A DNA stretch of 64,000 nt from Chlorocebus sabaeus (GCF_047675955.1 NC_132913.1:74953236-75017235), one strand, 5' to 3'. Shown: positions 47,520-59,410, counted from the first letter of the stretch. Program-made: numbers and translations. Notes: generated from the letters alone by a model not told the origin.

Positions 47520-48802
47520 ACCATAAAGCAAGAAAAATAAACAAAAGGCATAGAGTATAAAAAAGAAAAACTAGAGAACTTATCATACTTATTCCCAGAT
47601 TATATGATTATTTAAAATACATGGAATCTACAAATACAAAACAAATAAAACTAATAACTGAAATAAGCAAGATCTCAGTATAGAAATTTGATCAGTTGTA
47701 TTTCCATATATAAATAATAAATACTTGAAAATAAAAATGAAAAATAATCTTTATAATAGAATAAAAGGACATATGTAACATACAATACACAAAATTCCCA
47801 CACTAAAATTAGAAACAATACTGAAAGCGGTTTAAAAGACCTGGATAAATGGAGAGGTAGCCTATGTTTCTGAATTGGAGAACTCAATATTGTTATCTCA
47901 TTTATTCTTCACAAATTAATCAACAGAATCAATGCAACACCAGTCAAAACCACATTCAGCTCAACTGTAGAAATGGCCAAGTGATTCTAAATTTTATAAA
48001 AATGCAAAGGTTCTAGGATAGCTAAATCCACATTGAAAAATAAGGCAAAATTGGAAGAATAACAACATCTGATTTTAGTACTATAGCATTACAGAAATTC
48101 AAGCAGGGTAATATTAATGTGAGGATAGACAAATACAATAGTGGAGGGAGTAGAGAGCCCAGAAACAGAATCACCAATCTGTGTTTGACAAGGACACCAG
48201 AAAAATTCAATAGGAAAAATTCAATGAGAAATAGTGCTGAAGGCTACTCTGCCTATGAAGTAGCCATTCTTTTATTTCTTTACTTTCTCTATAAACTTGC
48301 TTTTACTCAAAAAAAAAAAAGAAAAAGAAAAAAAGAAAAAAAAAGAAATAGTGTTAGAATGAGTAGATATTACATGAAAAAAATTGAATAAACCTTGAAT
48401 AACCTACCTCACACCATCCACAGACATTATTTTGTGATGTTTTATAGACCTAAATATTACATTTGGACCTATAAAATTTGGAAGAAAATATAAAAGCCTA
48501 TCCTCATGACTGGAGTAGGCAAAATTATCTTTGAAAGGAAAGGAAATCTCTGAGCATATTAAAAATTAGTTAAGTAGGACTTTATCAAATTAAAACTTAT
48601 GTTCTTCAGAAGACAACTTTTAGAAAGTGAAGGCATGGATTTGGAGAAGATATTAAATATGTGTGTGTGTGTTTGAGAGAGAGATGATTTATATTTAGAA
48701 TATATAATGAACTCTTCCAACTCTAAAAAGATACCACCAAATAAAAATGTATGAAAAATTGGACACAGATCTCAGAAGAAAAGATATACACATAGCCCGT
48801 GG
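47520..48802 (+). mobile_element. Old L1 ORF2 fragment, sense
   Basis: Decayed but collinear L1 ORF2 3' half: 'ggaatctacaaatac', 'tgaataagcaagatctcag'-like, 'ggattctgaattggagaac'-like, 'gaatcaatgcaacaccagtc', 'ctacctcacaccatcc', 'catagacctaaat'-like, 'gactttatcaaattaaaac'. It is interrupted at 48239-48343 by a small retrocopy and cut at its right edge by Tigger1, so both inserted later. Frameshifts and stops throughout. The left limit is uncertain. Confidence 0.78.
48239..48343 (+). mobile_element. Poly(A)-tailed retrocopy of an ERV LTR transcript end
   Basis: About 70 bp of unique text ('aggctactctgcctatgaag', 'tagccattcttttatttc', 'ataaacttgctttt') followed by an A-rich tail (48309-48343). 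It is flanked by agaaatagtg(c/t)t duplications at 48227-48238 and 48344-48355 that are contiguous L1 sequence. The text matches the R-region/poly(A) end of several ERV1 LTRs, which end in AATAAACTTGCTTTC-type sequence. Here the tail starts about 16-18 bases after the (A)ATAAA signal. I infer L1-mediated reverse transcription of a 5'-truncated transcript ending in an LTR. Confidence 0.7.
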
Positions 48803-49397
48803 TATAGACATGTCTCATTTTATTGTGCTTCACTTATTGTAATTTGGAGATGCTGCACATGTTACAGTTTGAAGGTTTGTGGCAGCCCTGTATCCAGAAA
48901 GTCTGTCATCACCATTTTTCCAACAGCATGTGCTCACTTCATGTCTTTGTGTCACATTTTGGTAATTCTCACAATGTTTCTAATCTGTCCATTATTGTTA
49001 TATCTGTTATAGTGATCAGTGATCTTTGATGTCACTAAGATAATATTTTTGGGGAGCCACATAAGATGGTGAATTTAATTGATAAATGTTATGTGTGTAC
49101 TGGCTGCTCTACTGACTGGCCGTTCCACTGTCTTTCTGTCTCCTCAGGACTCACTATTACCTGAGACACAACAGTATTAAAATTAGGTTGGCTAATAAAC
49201 CTACAACGGCCTCTGAGTGGTCAAGTGAAAGGAATAATGTTGCATCTAGCACTTGAAATCAAAAGTTTAAATAATCAAGCTTAGTGAGGAAGGCATGTCA
49301 AAAGCCAAGATATACCAAAAACTGGGACTCTTGTATCAGTTAGCCAACTTGTAAAGGCAAATAAAAAGTATTGAAGCAAATTAAAAGTGCTAATCTA

Positions 49398-49689
49398 GGC
49401 CAGGCATGGTGACTTACGCCTGTAATCCTAGCACTTTGGAAGGCCGAGATGGGCGGATCATTTGAGGATGGAAGTTCATGACCAGTCTGGCCAACATGGT
49501 GAAACCCCATCTCTACCAAATATACAAAAATTAGCCAGGCATGGTGGCATGAGAATCACTTTAACCAGGGAGGCAGAGGTTGCAGTGAGTTGAGATTGCG
49601 CCACTGCACTCCAGCCTGGGTGACAAAGCAAGACTCTGTCTTAAAACAAAACAAAACAAAACACCAACCAAACAAACAAGCAAAAAAGT
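49398..49689 (+). mobile_element. Alu SINE in Tigger1, right-arm deletion
   Basis: Starts ggccaggcatggtgac. The right arm lacks about 40 bases between 'catggtggcat' and 'gagaatcac'. Tail of AAAAC and CAAA units. A second Alu is inserted in or beside its tail. Confidence 0.92.
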
Positions 49690-49692
49690 GGG

Positions 49693-49999
49693 GGCTGGGC
49701 ATGGTGACTCACGCCTGTAATCCAAGCACTTTGGGAGGCTGAGGCAGGTGGATCACCTGAGGTCAGAAGTTCAAGACCAGCCTGGTCAATATGGTGAATC
49801 CCCGTCTCTACTAAATATACAAAAATTAGCTGGGCATGGTGGTGGGCACCTGTAATCCCAGCTACTCAGGAGGCTGAGGCAAGAGAATCGCTTGAACCAA
49901 GGAGGCGGAGGCTGCAGTGAGCCAAGACTGGCCATTGAGCTCCAGCCTGGGCAACAAGAGTGAAACTTCTTCTCAAAATAAATAAATAAATAAATAAAA
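49693..49999 (+). mobile_element. Second Alu SINE, in tail of the first
   Basis: Full-length Alu starting ggctgggcatggtgac and ending in (TAAA)5. Tigger1 sequence resumes directly after it ('aggtgaaacatccatattgc'). Same orientation as the first, which suggests that the A-rich tail of the first copy served as the target. Confidence 0.93.
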
Positions 50000-51787
50000 G
50001 GTGAAACATCCATATTGCTGATATGGAGAAATATTTAGTGGTTTGAATGGAAGATCAAACAGCCACAACATTTCCTTAAACCAAAACCTAATCTAGAGCA
50101 GAGCAACCTAATCCCAAAACCTGATTGAAGCTGAACTCTTCAATTCTATGAAGACTGAGAAAATAAGGAAACTGCACAAGAAAAGCTGGAAGCTAGCAGA
50201 TGTTGTTTTATGAGATTGAAGGAGAGAAGTCATCTCTGTAACATAAAAGTACAAAGTGAAGCAATAGGTGCTGATGTAGAAGGTGCAGCAAATTATCTAG
50301 AAGATTTAGCTAAGATACCTAATGAAGGTGGCTACACTAAACAAAACGAATTTTCAATTTGTATACAAAACTGAGGTCTATTGGAAGAAGGTGCCATCTA
50401 GGATTTTCGCATCTAGAGAGGAGAAGTCGATGTCTGGCTTCAAAGCTTCAAAGACAAGCTGATGCTCTTGTTAGAAACAAATGCAGCTGGTAACTTTAAG
50501 CCAATGTTCATTTTACCATTTTGATAATCCTAAAACCCTTAGGAATTATACTAAGTTGACTTCGCCTATACTTTATAAGTGGAACAACAAAATCTGTATG
50601 ATATCCCAGCTGTTTGCAGCATGGTTTGCTGAATTTTGTGTGCCTACTATTGAGACCTATTTCTCAGGAAAAAAGATTTCTTATAAATATTACTACTCAT
50701 TAGCAAGGCACCTGATTACACAAGAGCTCTGATGGCGATGTACAAGGAGATTACTGTTGTTTTCAGGCCTGCTAACATAACAACCTTTCTGTGGCCGATG
50801 GGTAAAAAGTAATTTTGATTTTCAAGTCCTATTATTTAAGAAATACATTTTGTTAGGCTATAGCTTCCATAGATAGTGATTGCTCTGATGGATCTGTGCA
50901 AAGTAAATAGAAAATCTTCTGGAAAAGATTCACCATTCTAGATGTCATTAAGAACATTTGTGATTCATGAAAAGAGGTCCGAATATCAGCATTAACATGT
51001 TTGGTAGAAGTTGATTCCAAACCTCATGAATGACTGAGGGATTCAAGACTTCAGTGGAGGAAGTGACTGTAGATGTGGTAAAATAGCAAGAAAACTAGAA
51101 ATGTGAGGTGGAGCCTAAAGGTGTGACTGAATTGTTGCCATCTCACATTAAAACTTTAACAGATGAGAAGTTGCTCGGTATACATGATCAAAGAAAGTGA
51201 TTTCTTGAGATGGAATCTACTCCTGTCAAGATGCTGTATACATTGTTGAAATGACAACAGAGGATACTTAGAATATTCCACAAACGTAGTGAATAAAGCA
51301 GCAGCAGGGTTTGAGAGGATTGATACAGATAAATCTTACATGAAAGAAGTAGTCAATCAATGCAACAAACTTCATTGTTGTCTTATTTTTAGAAATTGGT
51401 ACAGCCAGCCCAATCTTCAACCACCACAACCCTGATCGGTGAGTCAGCAGCCATTTATATAGAGGCAAGATTCTCCACCAGCAAAAAGACTATGACTTGC
51501 TGAAGACTCAGGTGATCATTAGCATATTTTAATTATAAGGTATTTTTAAATTAAGGTAGACATATTATGTTTTTAGATATAATGCTACTGCACACTTAAT
51601 GGATTACAGTATATTGCACTGGGAAACCAAAAACTTTCCATGACTTGCTTTATTGCAATAGTTACTTTGTACCACTGTTCTGGAACTGAACCTGCAACAT
51701 CTCCAAGTATGTCTTGGAATAATGGAATAATACATTATTATTCAGTGAATAGCTATATATACATATTATATTATATATGTGTATGTA

Positions 51788-52077
51788 TATTTATTTATTT
51801 ATTTAAGATGAAGGCTCGCTCTGTCACCCAGGCTGGAGTGTAGGGGTGTCATCTCGGCTCACTGCAACCTCTGCCTCCTGGATTCAAGCAATTCTCCTGC
51901 CACAGGCTTCCAAGTAGTTGGGACACTCCACCATGCCCAGCTAATTTTTGTATTTTTAGTAGAGACAGGGTTTTGCCATGATGGTCAGGCTGGTCTCAAA
52001 CTCCTGACCTCAAGTGATCCTCCAGCCTTGGCCTCCCAAAGTTCTGGGATTACAGGTGTGAGCCACCGTGTCCAGCC
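51788..52077 (-). mobile_element. Antisense Alu SINE
   Basis: (TTTA)n tail, then reverse Alu from 'ggctcgctctgtcaccc' to 'accgtgtccagcc'. The left flank is a TA-rich microsatellite-like stretch (51747-51787). Confidence 0.92.
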
Positions 52078-53214
52078 AATAAATAGTAATATTTTGAAAG
52101 GAATCTTTTTTTTTTTTTTTCTCAGCAGCAGTTCTCAATAGTGGGCTGAAAATATTAAAGAATTTAAAATAACTTTTGAAAGCTAACATTAATAAACATT
52201 TTAGTGAATATCTCTGTAAACTAAAACCTAATTTCTCATCATCATAGTTTAGTTTCACTTCTGAATTTATAAATATGAAATCTGCAGTGTATTTTTCAAA
52301 AAAAAGTCTCTCACTGCTTGCAGAGGAAAAATAATACCTAGAAGAATAGAGCAGATTATATAAATAAATTTATATAAAGCCTTAAATCCTAAAAAAATAC
52401 GGAACTCTTGTCCTTTAAATTAACAAAGAAACACTACTCTTTCAGTTCACGTTAAGTAAAATTATTTTACATCATTGTTTTGCTTTAATTTTATATTGAT
52501 ATTAGTATTCCCAAACTCAATGCCTTTGAAATTAAAGCAATGAAAGTTTAATAGCCAAATGGTAGGAGAAAAATGAATACATAGCCAAAAACCATGATTG
52601 TAGCAGCTTAAATGTGCATAATGACATTTAACAAAACATTGATATTCACGTTGCTTTCATAGTACACTGAAATTTCAGAGGTCTTAAATGTTCCTCTTTG
52701 TAGTGACTGTCTTATTGTGACATTACACTTTGTCTTAGTCTAATTCCTTCTTTTGTGCTCTGCGGGATTTAAATTGAAGTCTGAAATATGTGAACAAAAC
52801 TTTCAAATAAAATCCTTCATTTGAAAATACTGGCATACTGAAAAAAACCTGGCACACACGGACATATTATATAATACATGAAGCCTCAATTTGGACTTTT
52901 CATTTTACAGTTTGTTTTGAGTATTATGTATTAGCATTTTTTGGATATTACAAAAGCAGATTGTCTACTGTAGCACTTTGATTAAGAACATCCAGAAGCA
53001 AAGCTTGTAGTCAGCTCTGTATATATGTCATTTCATATTCTTTTTGTTACAATGATGTGCTTATTCATTTAATCCCTTGAATACAAGTTGTAGAATAATT
53101 TAACATAGGCATTGTTTAAAACTTCCATTGTAATCTTTTAAAGTTGCTTTACTTTAAAATATTTGTTACTTAGACATAGAAAAAAACATAGAAATAGTAT
53201 TTTTTTAAACCTGT
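52078..53214. other. Unannotated AT-rich sequence
   Basis: No gene or recognisable repeat. A T15-type run at about 52108-52122 could be the tail of an unseen element. Confidence 0.45.
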
Positions 53215-54968
53215 AAACAACCCCAGTTTCAACAATGGATAGATCACTCAGACAGAAAATCAATATGAAAACAACAAACTTGAACACTGTAGACCAAATA
53301 GACCTAACAGAGATATACAGAACATTCTATCCACCACAGCAGAATACACATTCTTTTCAAGTGCACATGGTACATTTGAACATTCAACAGGATGGATCAC
53401 ATGATAGGTGCCAAAATTTAAGCCTGAAAGTATATCAAGTATTGCTTCTGATCATAATGGTATGAAACTAGAAATTAATAACAGGAGGAAAACTGAAACA
53501 TTCACAAATATGCGTACATTAAACAATATACTCCTGAACAACCAACCATTCAGTGAAAGTAGAAATCAAAAGGGAAATAAAGAAAAACATCTTGAGACAA
53601 AGAAAAATGAAAACACAACATACCAAAACTTATGGGATGCAGCAAAAGCAGTTCTAAGAGAAAAGTTTTTAGCAATAAATGCCTGCATTAAGAGAAATAA
53701 AAAGATCTTAAATAAACCACCTAACTTTACATCTCAACGAACTAGTAAAAGAAAAACAAACTAAGCCCAAAGTAAGCAGAAGCAGGGAAATAATAAAGAT
53801 CTGAGCAGAAATAAATAATATAGAGGCTATAAAAACAATAGAAAAGATCATAGTAAGAGCTACTTTTCTGAGATGGTAAAATTGATAAACTTTTAGACTA
53901 AAAAAAAGATGATTTAAATAAATCAGAAATTAAAAAGGAGACATTACCACTAATATAACAGAAATACAAAGGATCACAAGAGACAATAATGAACAGTTAT
54001 ATGTCAAGAAGTTGAATAACCTGGAAGAAATGGATAAATTCCTAAACACGTACAACCTACCAAGATTGAATAATAAACAGAAAATCTCAAAGAAAAATAA
54101 TGAGTAAAGAGATTGAATCAGTAATAAAAAGTCTTGCGTTGAAGAAAAGCCCAGGACCTGATAACTTCACTGCTGGGGTCTGCCAAAGATTTGAAGACCT
54201 AATACCAATCCTCAAACTCTTTAGGAAAATTAAAGAGGAGAGAATACTTCCAAACTAATTTGATGACGCCAGCATTACCTTGATACCAAATCCAGACAAG
54301 GACACTACACAAAAGAAACCATAGGCCAGTGGCCTTTTCACTGATGAACATAGATACAAAAATCTTCAACAAAATACTAGCAAGCCAATTCAACAGTACA
54401 TTAAAAAGATCATTCACCATGATTAAGTGGAATTTATGCCTGGGTTCCAAGAATAGCTCAACATACACAAATTTATAAATGTAATAAGCTGTATTAACAG
54501 AATTAAGAACAAAAAACATCATAATTTCAATAGATGAAGATAAATCATTTGACAAAATTAAATATCCTTTCATAATAAAAATTCTCAACATTTAGGTAAG
54601 GAAAGACTGTAATTCAACATAGTAAAGGCTATATATTGCAAGCCTACAGCTAACATCATGCTTAAAGGGGAAAGGTTGAAAGCTTTTTCTCTAAATCTAG
54701 AAGAAGACAAAAATTCCCACTCTCACCACCGTTATTCAGCGTAGTACTGGAAGTCCTAGTCAGAGCAATTAGACAAGAGGAAGAATAAAAGGATTCAGAA
54801 CTGGAAAAGAAAAAGGTAAATTGTCCCTGTTTGCAGATGACATGATCTTATATATAGAAAACCCTAAGGATTCCACCAGAGTGTTTGAACCAGTAAATCA
54901 ATTCAGCAAAGTTACAAAATACATAATCAACATATGCAAATTAATAACATTTCTATATAATAACATAA
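53215..54968 (+). mobile_element. Old L1 ORF2 fragment with RT motif, sense
   Basis: Collinear with L1 ORF2 from the end of the endonuclease domain into the reverse transcriptase. An early frame (53235-53465) carries MDRSLRQKIN and DQIDLTEIYRTFYP. A later frame has KAVLREKFLAINA. The polymerase active-site block LFADDMILYIENP is still readable at about 54829-54867. Frameshifts and stops lie between them. The fragment stops at about 54968 without 3' UTR or tail, so both ends are missing. Confidence 0.85.
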
Positions 54969-54984
54969 ATTATTTTTGAAAACC

Positions 54985-55500
54985 TGATTCCTCCTTATCT
55001 CTTTCTGGAACAGTTAATAAATTTATGTTGAACATTTTCATTTTGCTTTCATGCCTTTCGATTTCTCTTTAGTTAAATTTCCTTAATCTACCTTCCAGTT
55101 TACTAATTTTATCTTCCTAACCTGAGGTTAACATAATGGATTAAAAATCTAATTCAATGAGTTAAGTAATTGCAAATTCTGAATTTTTTTCCAAATTTTC
55201 CTATTATAATTTTATAGTTTTTTATTATAGTTTTAACTTATTTTCATGTTTGATTATTTAAACCTCTATAAGACTGTATTTATTAAAAATTATTTTAGCT
55301 TTACACTTCCTTTTTACTTCGCTGATTCTATGGAGAGTTATTATTCACATGCTTTATAGTGTGAAAAATTATGACTCCATCAAATGAGGTTGCACCTGTG
55401 ATAATTAAGTTCAGCTTCTCATGAGCTTGTTTCCTTTGGGAGTAACATCTGGCAAATACTCTAGTTTTTCACAGCCTGGGACCACTTTTATGCACATTTG
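54985..55500 (-). mobile_element. Possible old L1M fragment, antisense
   Basis: 'ttccagtttactaatttt' and 'ggattaaaaatctaattc' followed by 'ttttatagttttttattat' recall an antisense portion of old L1M elements. The match is vague. Confidence 0.35.
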
Positions 55501-55802
55501 TCAACATCTAAGTTTGGAGACTATATGGATAATATAAATTCTAGCCCCAAGGAAGAGATCCTTTCCCTCTCATATCCCAGGCAGATTTAGAAAATGGTCC
55601 CTTTCATTTTTCCATGCCAGGGGTTTCCTTGTTTCTAGAACACTGGAGACCGCTCTTATAAAATTATTTCCTTCATACAGCAATCTCAGTTCCAGTTCTG
55701 ACCCTGAATGGACTGAAAGGCGTTTATCCTGTTCCTGGATGGGCATGAAATACCAATCTGTGGTCTACCAAGTAGGACAAGTACCTAAACACATTCCCAT
55801 GC

Positions 55803-55850
55803 ACCTACACACACACACAGATACACACACACGGACACACATCCTCTAGG
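55803..55850. repeat. Interrupted CA microsatellite
   Basis: (CA)n with GATA and GGA interruptions ('cacacacacacagatac', 'acacacacggacacac'). Confidence 0.85.
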
Positions 55851-56631
55851 GCAGTTAGAGTTTCATTTTCTAGCCAGTATTGTAGAAATGTCAGCAGATG
55901 AGCTTCCATGTTATTTAATTTTTTTGTATTTACAAAAGTATATGTAAAGCCATGTAAGCTTTACTGCTATGTCACTTTATCAATAGCTTTTAGTTAGTCC
56001 TATGAATGTTGTGTTAAAAAGGCATGATTTTATGTGTAGTGATTCATCCAAGTTTTTCTAATCTTTGCCAAAGATCTATTTTCTTTACATGTTTCCATCA
56101 ACAGTGGAGACTTGCTCTCTTTCTGGAATGTAATGTTGTTTTTTCCTTTTGCCTCATTAAAAAGGGGAAGACTGATTTATATTCCATGTTATTTCCAAGT
56201 GACATTTCTCTAAAACTCATTTAGTGAAGTGAATATAATTTAATTTGAACTAGCGAAGTATTTGTTACTCCAAATTGAGAAAGTAGGCCTTTCATTTGTT
56301 AGCTTAATTTACAGTATTTGCAAAAAAGTGGGAAAATTTTGTATTGGTAAATTACAGGGCACAATAAAATTATACTAAACTCATTTGGCTATTTTTGTGG
56401 GTAAAACTGATGTTTCTTTTGTTGTTACTTGAGATGTTGATATCATACACCTTTCCATATCTTTTCTTTTAAACTTAATGTGGATGTTTTTTCCATTGCT
56501 CATAACAAATTGCATAAGAATTTGCTTATATTTAATGACTTTTGCTCATATTTGATGATTTATATGTAATATATATGCTCTTCAGCTGACATCTTAAGAG
56601 TACATCTTCAGGCCTTTCACGAATATTCCTT
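55851..56631. other. Unannotated AT-rich sequence
   Basis: Nothing recognised. The 66-codon frame at 56024-56224 has no domain. Confidence 0.45.
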
Positions 56632-57005
56632 TTTATGATATATACCATGGAATAGCATGCAGCCATAAAAAAGAATGAGATCATGTCCTTTGCAGGGATG
56701 TGGATGAAGCTGGAGACCGTTTTCCTTAGCAACTAACAGAGGAACAGAAAACCAATGTTTCACTTGTAAGTGTGAGCTAAATGATGAGAACACATGGACA
56801 CATAGAGGGGAGCAACACACACTAGGGCTCTTCAGAGGGTAGTGGGTGGAAGGAGGGGGAGGATTGGGAAAAATAACTAATGGGTACTAGGCTTAATACC
56901 CGGGTGATGAAATAATCTATACAACAAACCCTCATGACACAAATTTACCTATGTAACAGACATACACTTGTATCTCTGAACTTAAAATAAAAGTTAAAGA
57001 AAAAT
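56632..57005 (+). mobile_element. L1 3' end, sense
   Basis: Begins in the last part of ORF2 ('ataccatggaatagcatgc', 'agccataaaaaagaatgag') and runs through the 3' UTR ('atgagaacacatggacac', 'gggtggaaggaggggg', 'aacagacatacacttg') to a 'cttaaaataaaagttaaag' tail. Older than the L1 at 27.8 kb (L1PB/L1MA-like). 5'-truncated to about 370 bp. Confidence 0.88.
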
Positions 57006-57337
57006 AACTTCTAGAAAGAAAAAATCTATTTTGTAGCATTTGTCTCCTTTGGTCATATAGAGATTACAGTGTTGTACTGATGTTATGAATCATCTATTCA
57101 AGGAAGTTTTACTACAAAATCAAAATTTTTAAATGCCCTTAGGCATCATACTGCCACAAAGTACATTAACTAATGACATCTCAGACTAACTGATAAAACT
57201 AATTAAAAACTTATGAAAGAATAGATTTTGTTGTTATTTCAAGGAGGCAACATTCAGAGAGGTAACAAGAGATGAAATTTTGATTTCTAACAGATATGTT
57301 CCTCCACAGTATGTCATATTCACTTAGATTTAGAATA

Positions 57338-57440
57338 ATATTATATATATATATCACATTATACATATTTGTGTATATACATATGTGTATATATGTGCAT
57401 CTGTGTATATGTACACTCACAGACACATATGCACACACAT
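57338..57440. repeat. TA/TG compound microsatellite
   Basis: (TA)n followed by TATG/TGTA-rich alternating sequence and ACAC blocks. Prone to slippage and cruciform formation. Confidence 0.8.
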
Positions 57441-57549
57441 AGCTACATATACTCACAAATACATTCAAGTATTATTTCTGTAGCAGAGTTTATAATTACC
57501 CAGATGTTTAAGTATTTACTAGGATTTTTCTTTAAAAAGTAAGACAAAG

Positions 57550-57631
57550 CACTTTGGGAGGCCGAGACGGGCGGCTCACGAGGTCAGGAGATCGAGACCA
57601 TCCTGGCTAACACGGTGAAACCCCGTCTCTA

Positions 57632-57674
<43 letters not shown>

Positions 57675-57837
57675 AGCCGGGCGGGCGAGCTGGTGGGCAC
57701 CTGGAGTCCCAGCTACTTGGGAGGCTGAGGTAGGAGAATGGCGTGAACTCGCGAGGCGGAGCTTGCAGTGAGCCGAGATCCGGCCACTGCACTCCAGCCT
57801 GAGCGACAGAGCGAGACTCCGTCTCAACAACAACAAA
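57550..57837 (+). mobile_element. Young AluY with A39 linker, Old World monkey type
   Basis: 5'-truncated (starts 'cactttgggaggccgag') but very close to AluY. A clear 16-bp target duplication aaaaagtaag(a/g)caaag lies at 57534-57549 and 57838-57853 with one mismatch. The middle A-rich linker is expanded to 39 consecutive A (57634-57672), longer than the 3' tail. The variants 'aactagccgggcg' and 'gatccggccactg' are ones I associate with cercopithecid AluY copies. This is the youngest-looking insertion in the window. Confidence 0.93.
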
Positions 57838-57853
57838 AAAAAGTAAGGCAAAG

Positions 57854-59239
57854 AAAAAGTCCTCAGAGTTTCTATGAGTTTTTTTCCAAGACAGCTTATC
57901 TCTACCTGGGTACTTTATTTGTTAGTTTATATATCTCTCATTCACACTAATAGTGTATATTTTATGTTCTAGTGAACACACCCCATACGTCTTCATCTTG
58001 TATTCTTTTTAGTCACCTGTAGAATTTTAAGTAAGCCAGTCTTCCAAGATTCATTCTATGTGAAAGAATATTCTTGGATTAGTGGGTCTGTTGACATTTT
58101 TTCTTACTCAGTCTTAATACCCATCAACTTTCCAAGTTTATACATATTTGTTACTGGCCAGGTCCAGATCCATCCCACCTGCCTGTAGCAAGTCAATCAT
58201 TGTGACATGGGTTTTGTAAAAGATAAAATATTTTTTTCACAAGGGCACTGATGAGGAAGTGGGAGAATAGCTCCCAAATCCACCTCCCTGAAGATAAAGC
58301 TTAGGGACATTTATGGGTTAGGGAAGTGGGATGGTCTAAGGTATGGGGAAAAGTAATTGGCAGTGGGATAAATGAAGCAACAGATTCATTCTATCCAAGT
58401 AGAATAACCATCCAAATAGTACAGAATCTCAAAATGTAGATTTAGAAAAAGATAAGAGATCTTCATCCTAATCTGCATGTGCCACCTCAGGTTTTAATGT
58501 GGAGTTTATCACTGTGGGTATTAGATTCTTGCACAGATATTAATAGCTTTATTACCTTCTCAAACAGTTCAATATGTTCTATCACTCTTTAAAACTTTTA
58601 AAAACTCTTCACCACTTACTGTTTTAAACAAACAACAGCAGGTTCCCGGCGGGGTTTTTGTCCCGGTCTCTCAGCACATCTCTGTTCTAACCTCAATTTG
58701 ATTTTCTTTTTTTTCAGTCTCATGCAGTGACTGAAGGGAATGAGACTGTGACCTCCCTCGTGACACTAAATAGCCAGAGTTCATGGCATTTCATAGGACA
58801 TATGTACAGAAAGTGGTGGTATCAATATGATCTGGGGGTGGAGTTTTTTGTTCTCCCACCTCAAAAAGTAATCTCTTGGGCACTTGTGCAGGCCCAGTTG
58901 AAAGATCAGTGGTCTCAACCACTTTGAGTTGGCCAGGACCTGGCCAAAGTTTCTGAAAAACAACTGAAGGAACTGTTACCACTGTGACTTGTGAATGTTA
59001 TCTATAACATAGCCAATGAAAAGTGGTGTGTCCTTCAGCTCCTACAGAAAAGGGGAAAAAAATTAACAAGGGGCAAATGACCAAAAAAGCAAGCAGGGAG
59101 GCAGACCAGATCAAAGTAACACCTTGGTTTCCTATTCCCATATCATTCTTTCTTCATTGTTTTATTTATGTTCAGTTAATTGATATATTTATTTTAATTT
59201 CAATCTTTATTGCAATAACTACCATGAATTCTCAGGTCT
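57854..59239. other. Unannotated region
   Basis: No gene shown. A short GC-rich island 'ggttcccggcggggttttt' lies at about 58641-58659 in AT-rich surroundings. The 66-codon plus frame at 58727-58927 and the overlapping minus-strand frames are unrecognised. The 58720-59080 interval is of LTR-like complexity but not assigned. Confidence 0.4.
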
Positions 59240-59410
59240 GTTTGTAATCCTCAGCAAATGACTCAAACTCTTTCTCTCAATATCTTAGTTTGTAATACAG
59301 TAATAGAATCTACTTCCAAGGATTATGGTGAGAGTGTATTTTCATACATGTCAGTAACTACAGCAGTTTCCTGGCACATAGTACTCATTCAGTAATTGTA
59401 AATTATTATT
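59240..59410 (+). mobile_element. MIR SINE
   Basis: 'aatgactcaaactctttctc', 'atcttagtttgtaatacag', 'ggattatggtgagagtg', 'tttcctggcacatagtact' and 'aattattattatt' follow the MIR sense order to its 3' end. Confidence 0.85.

Larger units (their letters stand above)
49206..51522 (+). pseudogene. Tigger1 transposase pseudogene
   Basis: Remnant of a pogo-type cut-and-paste transposase with an N-terminal helix-turn-helix DNA-binding part and a DDE catalytic domain. The expected start codon is ACG (49206-49208). The frame is broken by two Alus (49398-49999), frameshifts and stops. An 83-codon open piece at 50481-50732 contains the LYKWNNK and AAWFAEF region of the catalytic domain. By comparison with the family as I remember it, the first catalytic Asp (after FN-) is TAT/Tyr at 50362-50364 and the second (in the I-D-N motif) is AGC/Ser at 50702-50704. 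The stop TAG is at 51520-51522. Inactive. Confidence 0.85.
48805..51716 (+). mobile_element. Near-full-length Tigger1 DNA transposon
   Basis: Pogo/Tc1-mariner superfamily element of about 2.3 kb once two Alus (49398-49999) are removed. Left end tagacatgtctcattttattg, right end ctccaagtatgtcttg, diverged inverted termini. TA lies before the left end (48803-48804) but is mutated to GA on the right. The long interior is collinear with Tigger1, including 'gtgatcagtgatctttgatg' and 'gagacacaacagtatt' before the transposase start and 'cattgttgtcttattttt' near its end. It inserted into the old L1 to its left. Confidence 0.93.

Noticed and set aside
48119..48391. 90-codon plus-strand frame ending in Lys-rich run
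   Set aside because: It crosses L1 sequence, the small retrocopy and its A-rich tail. The KKKRKRKK-type end is poly(A) translation and not a nuclear signal.
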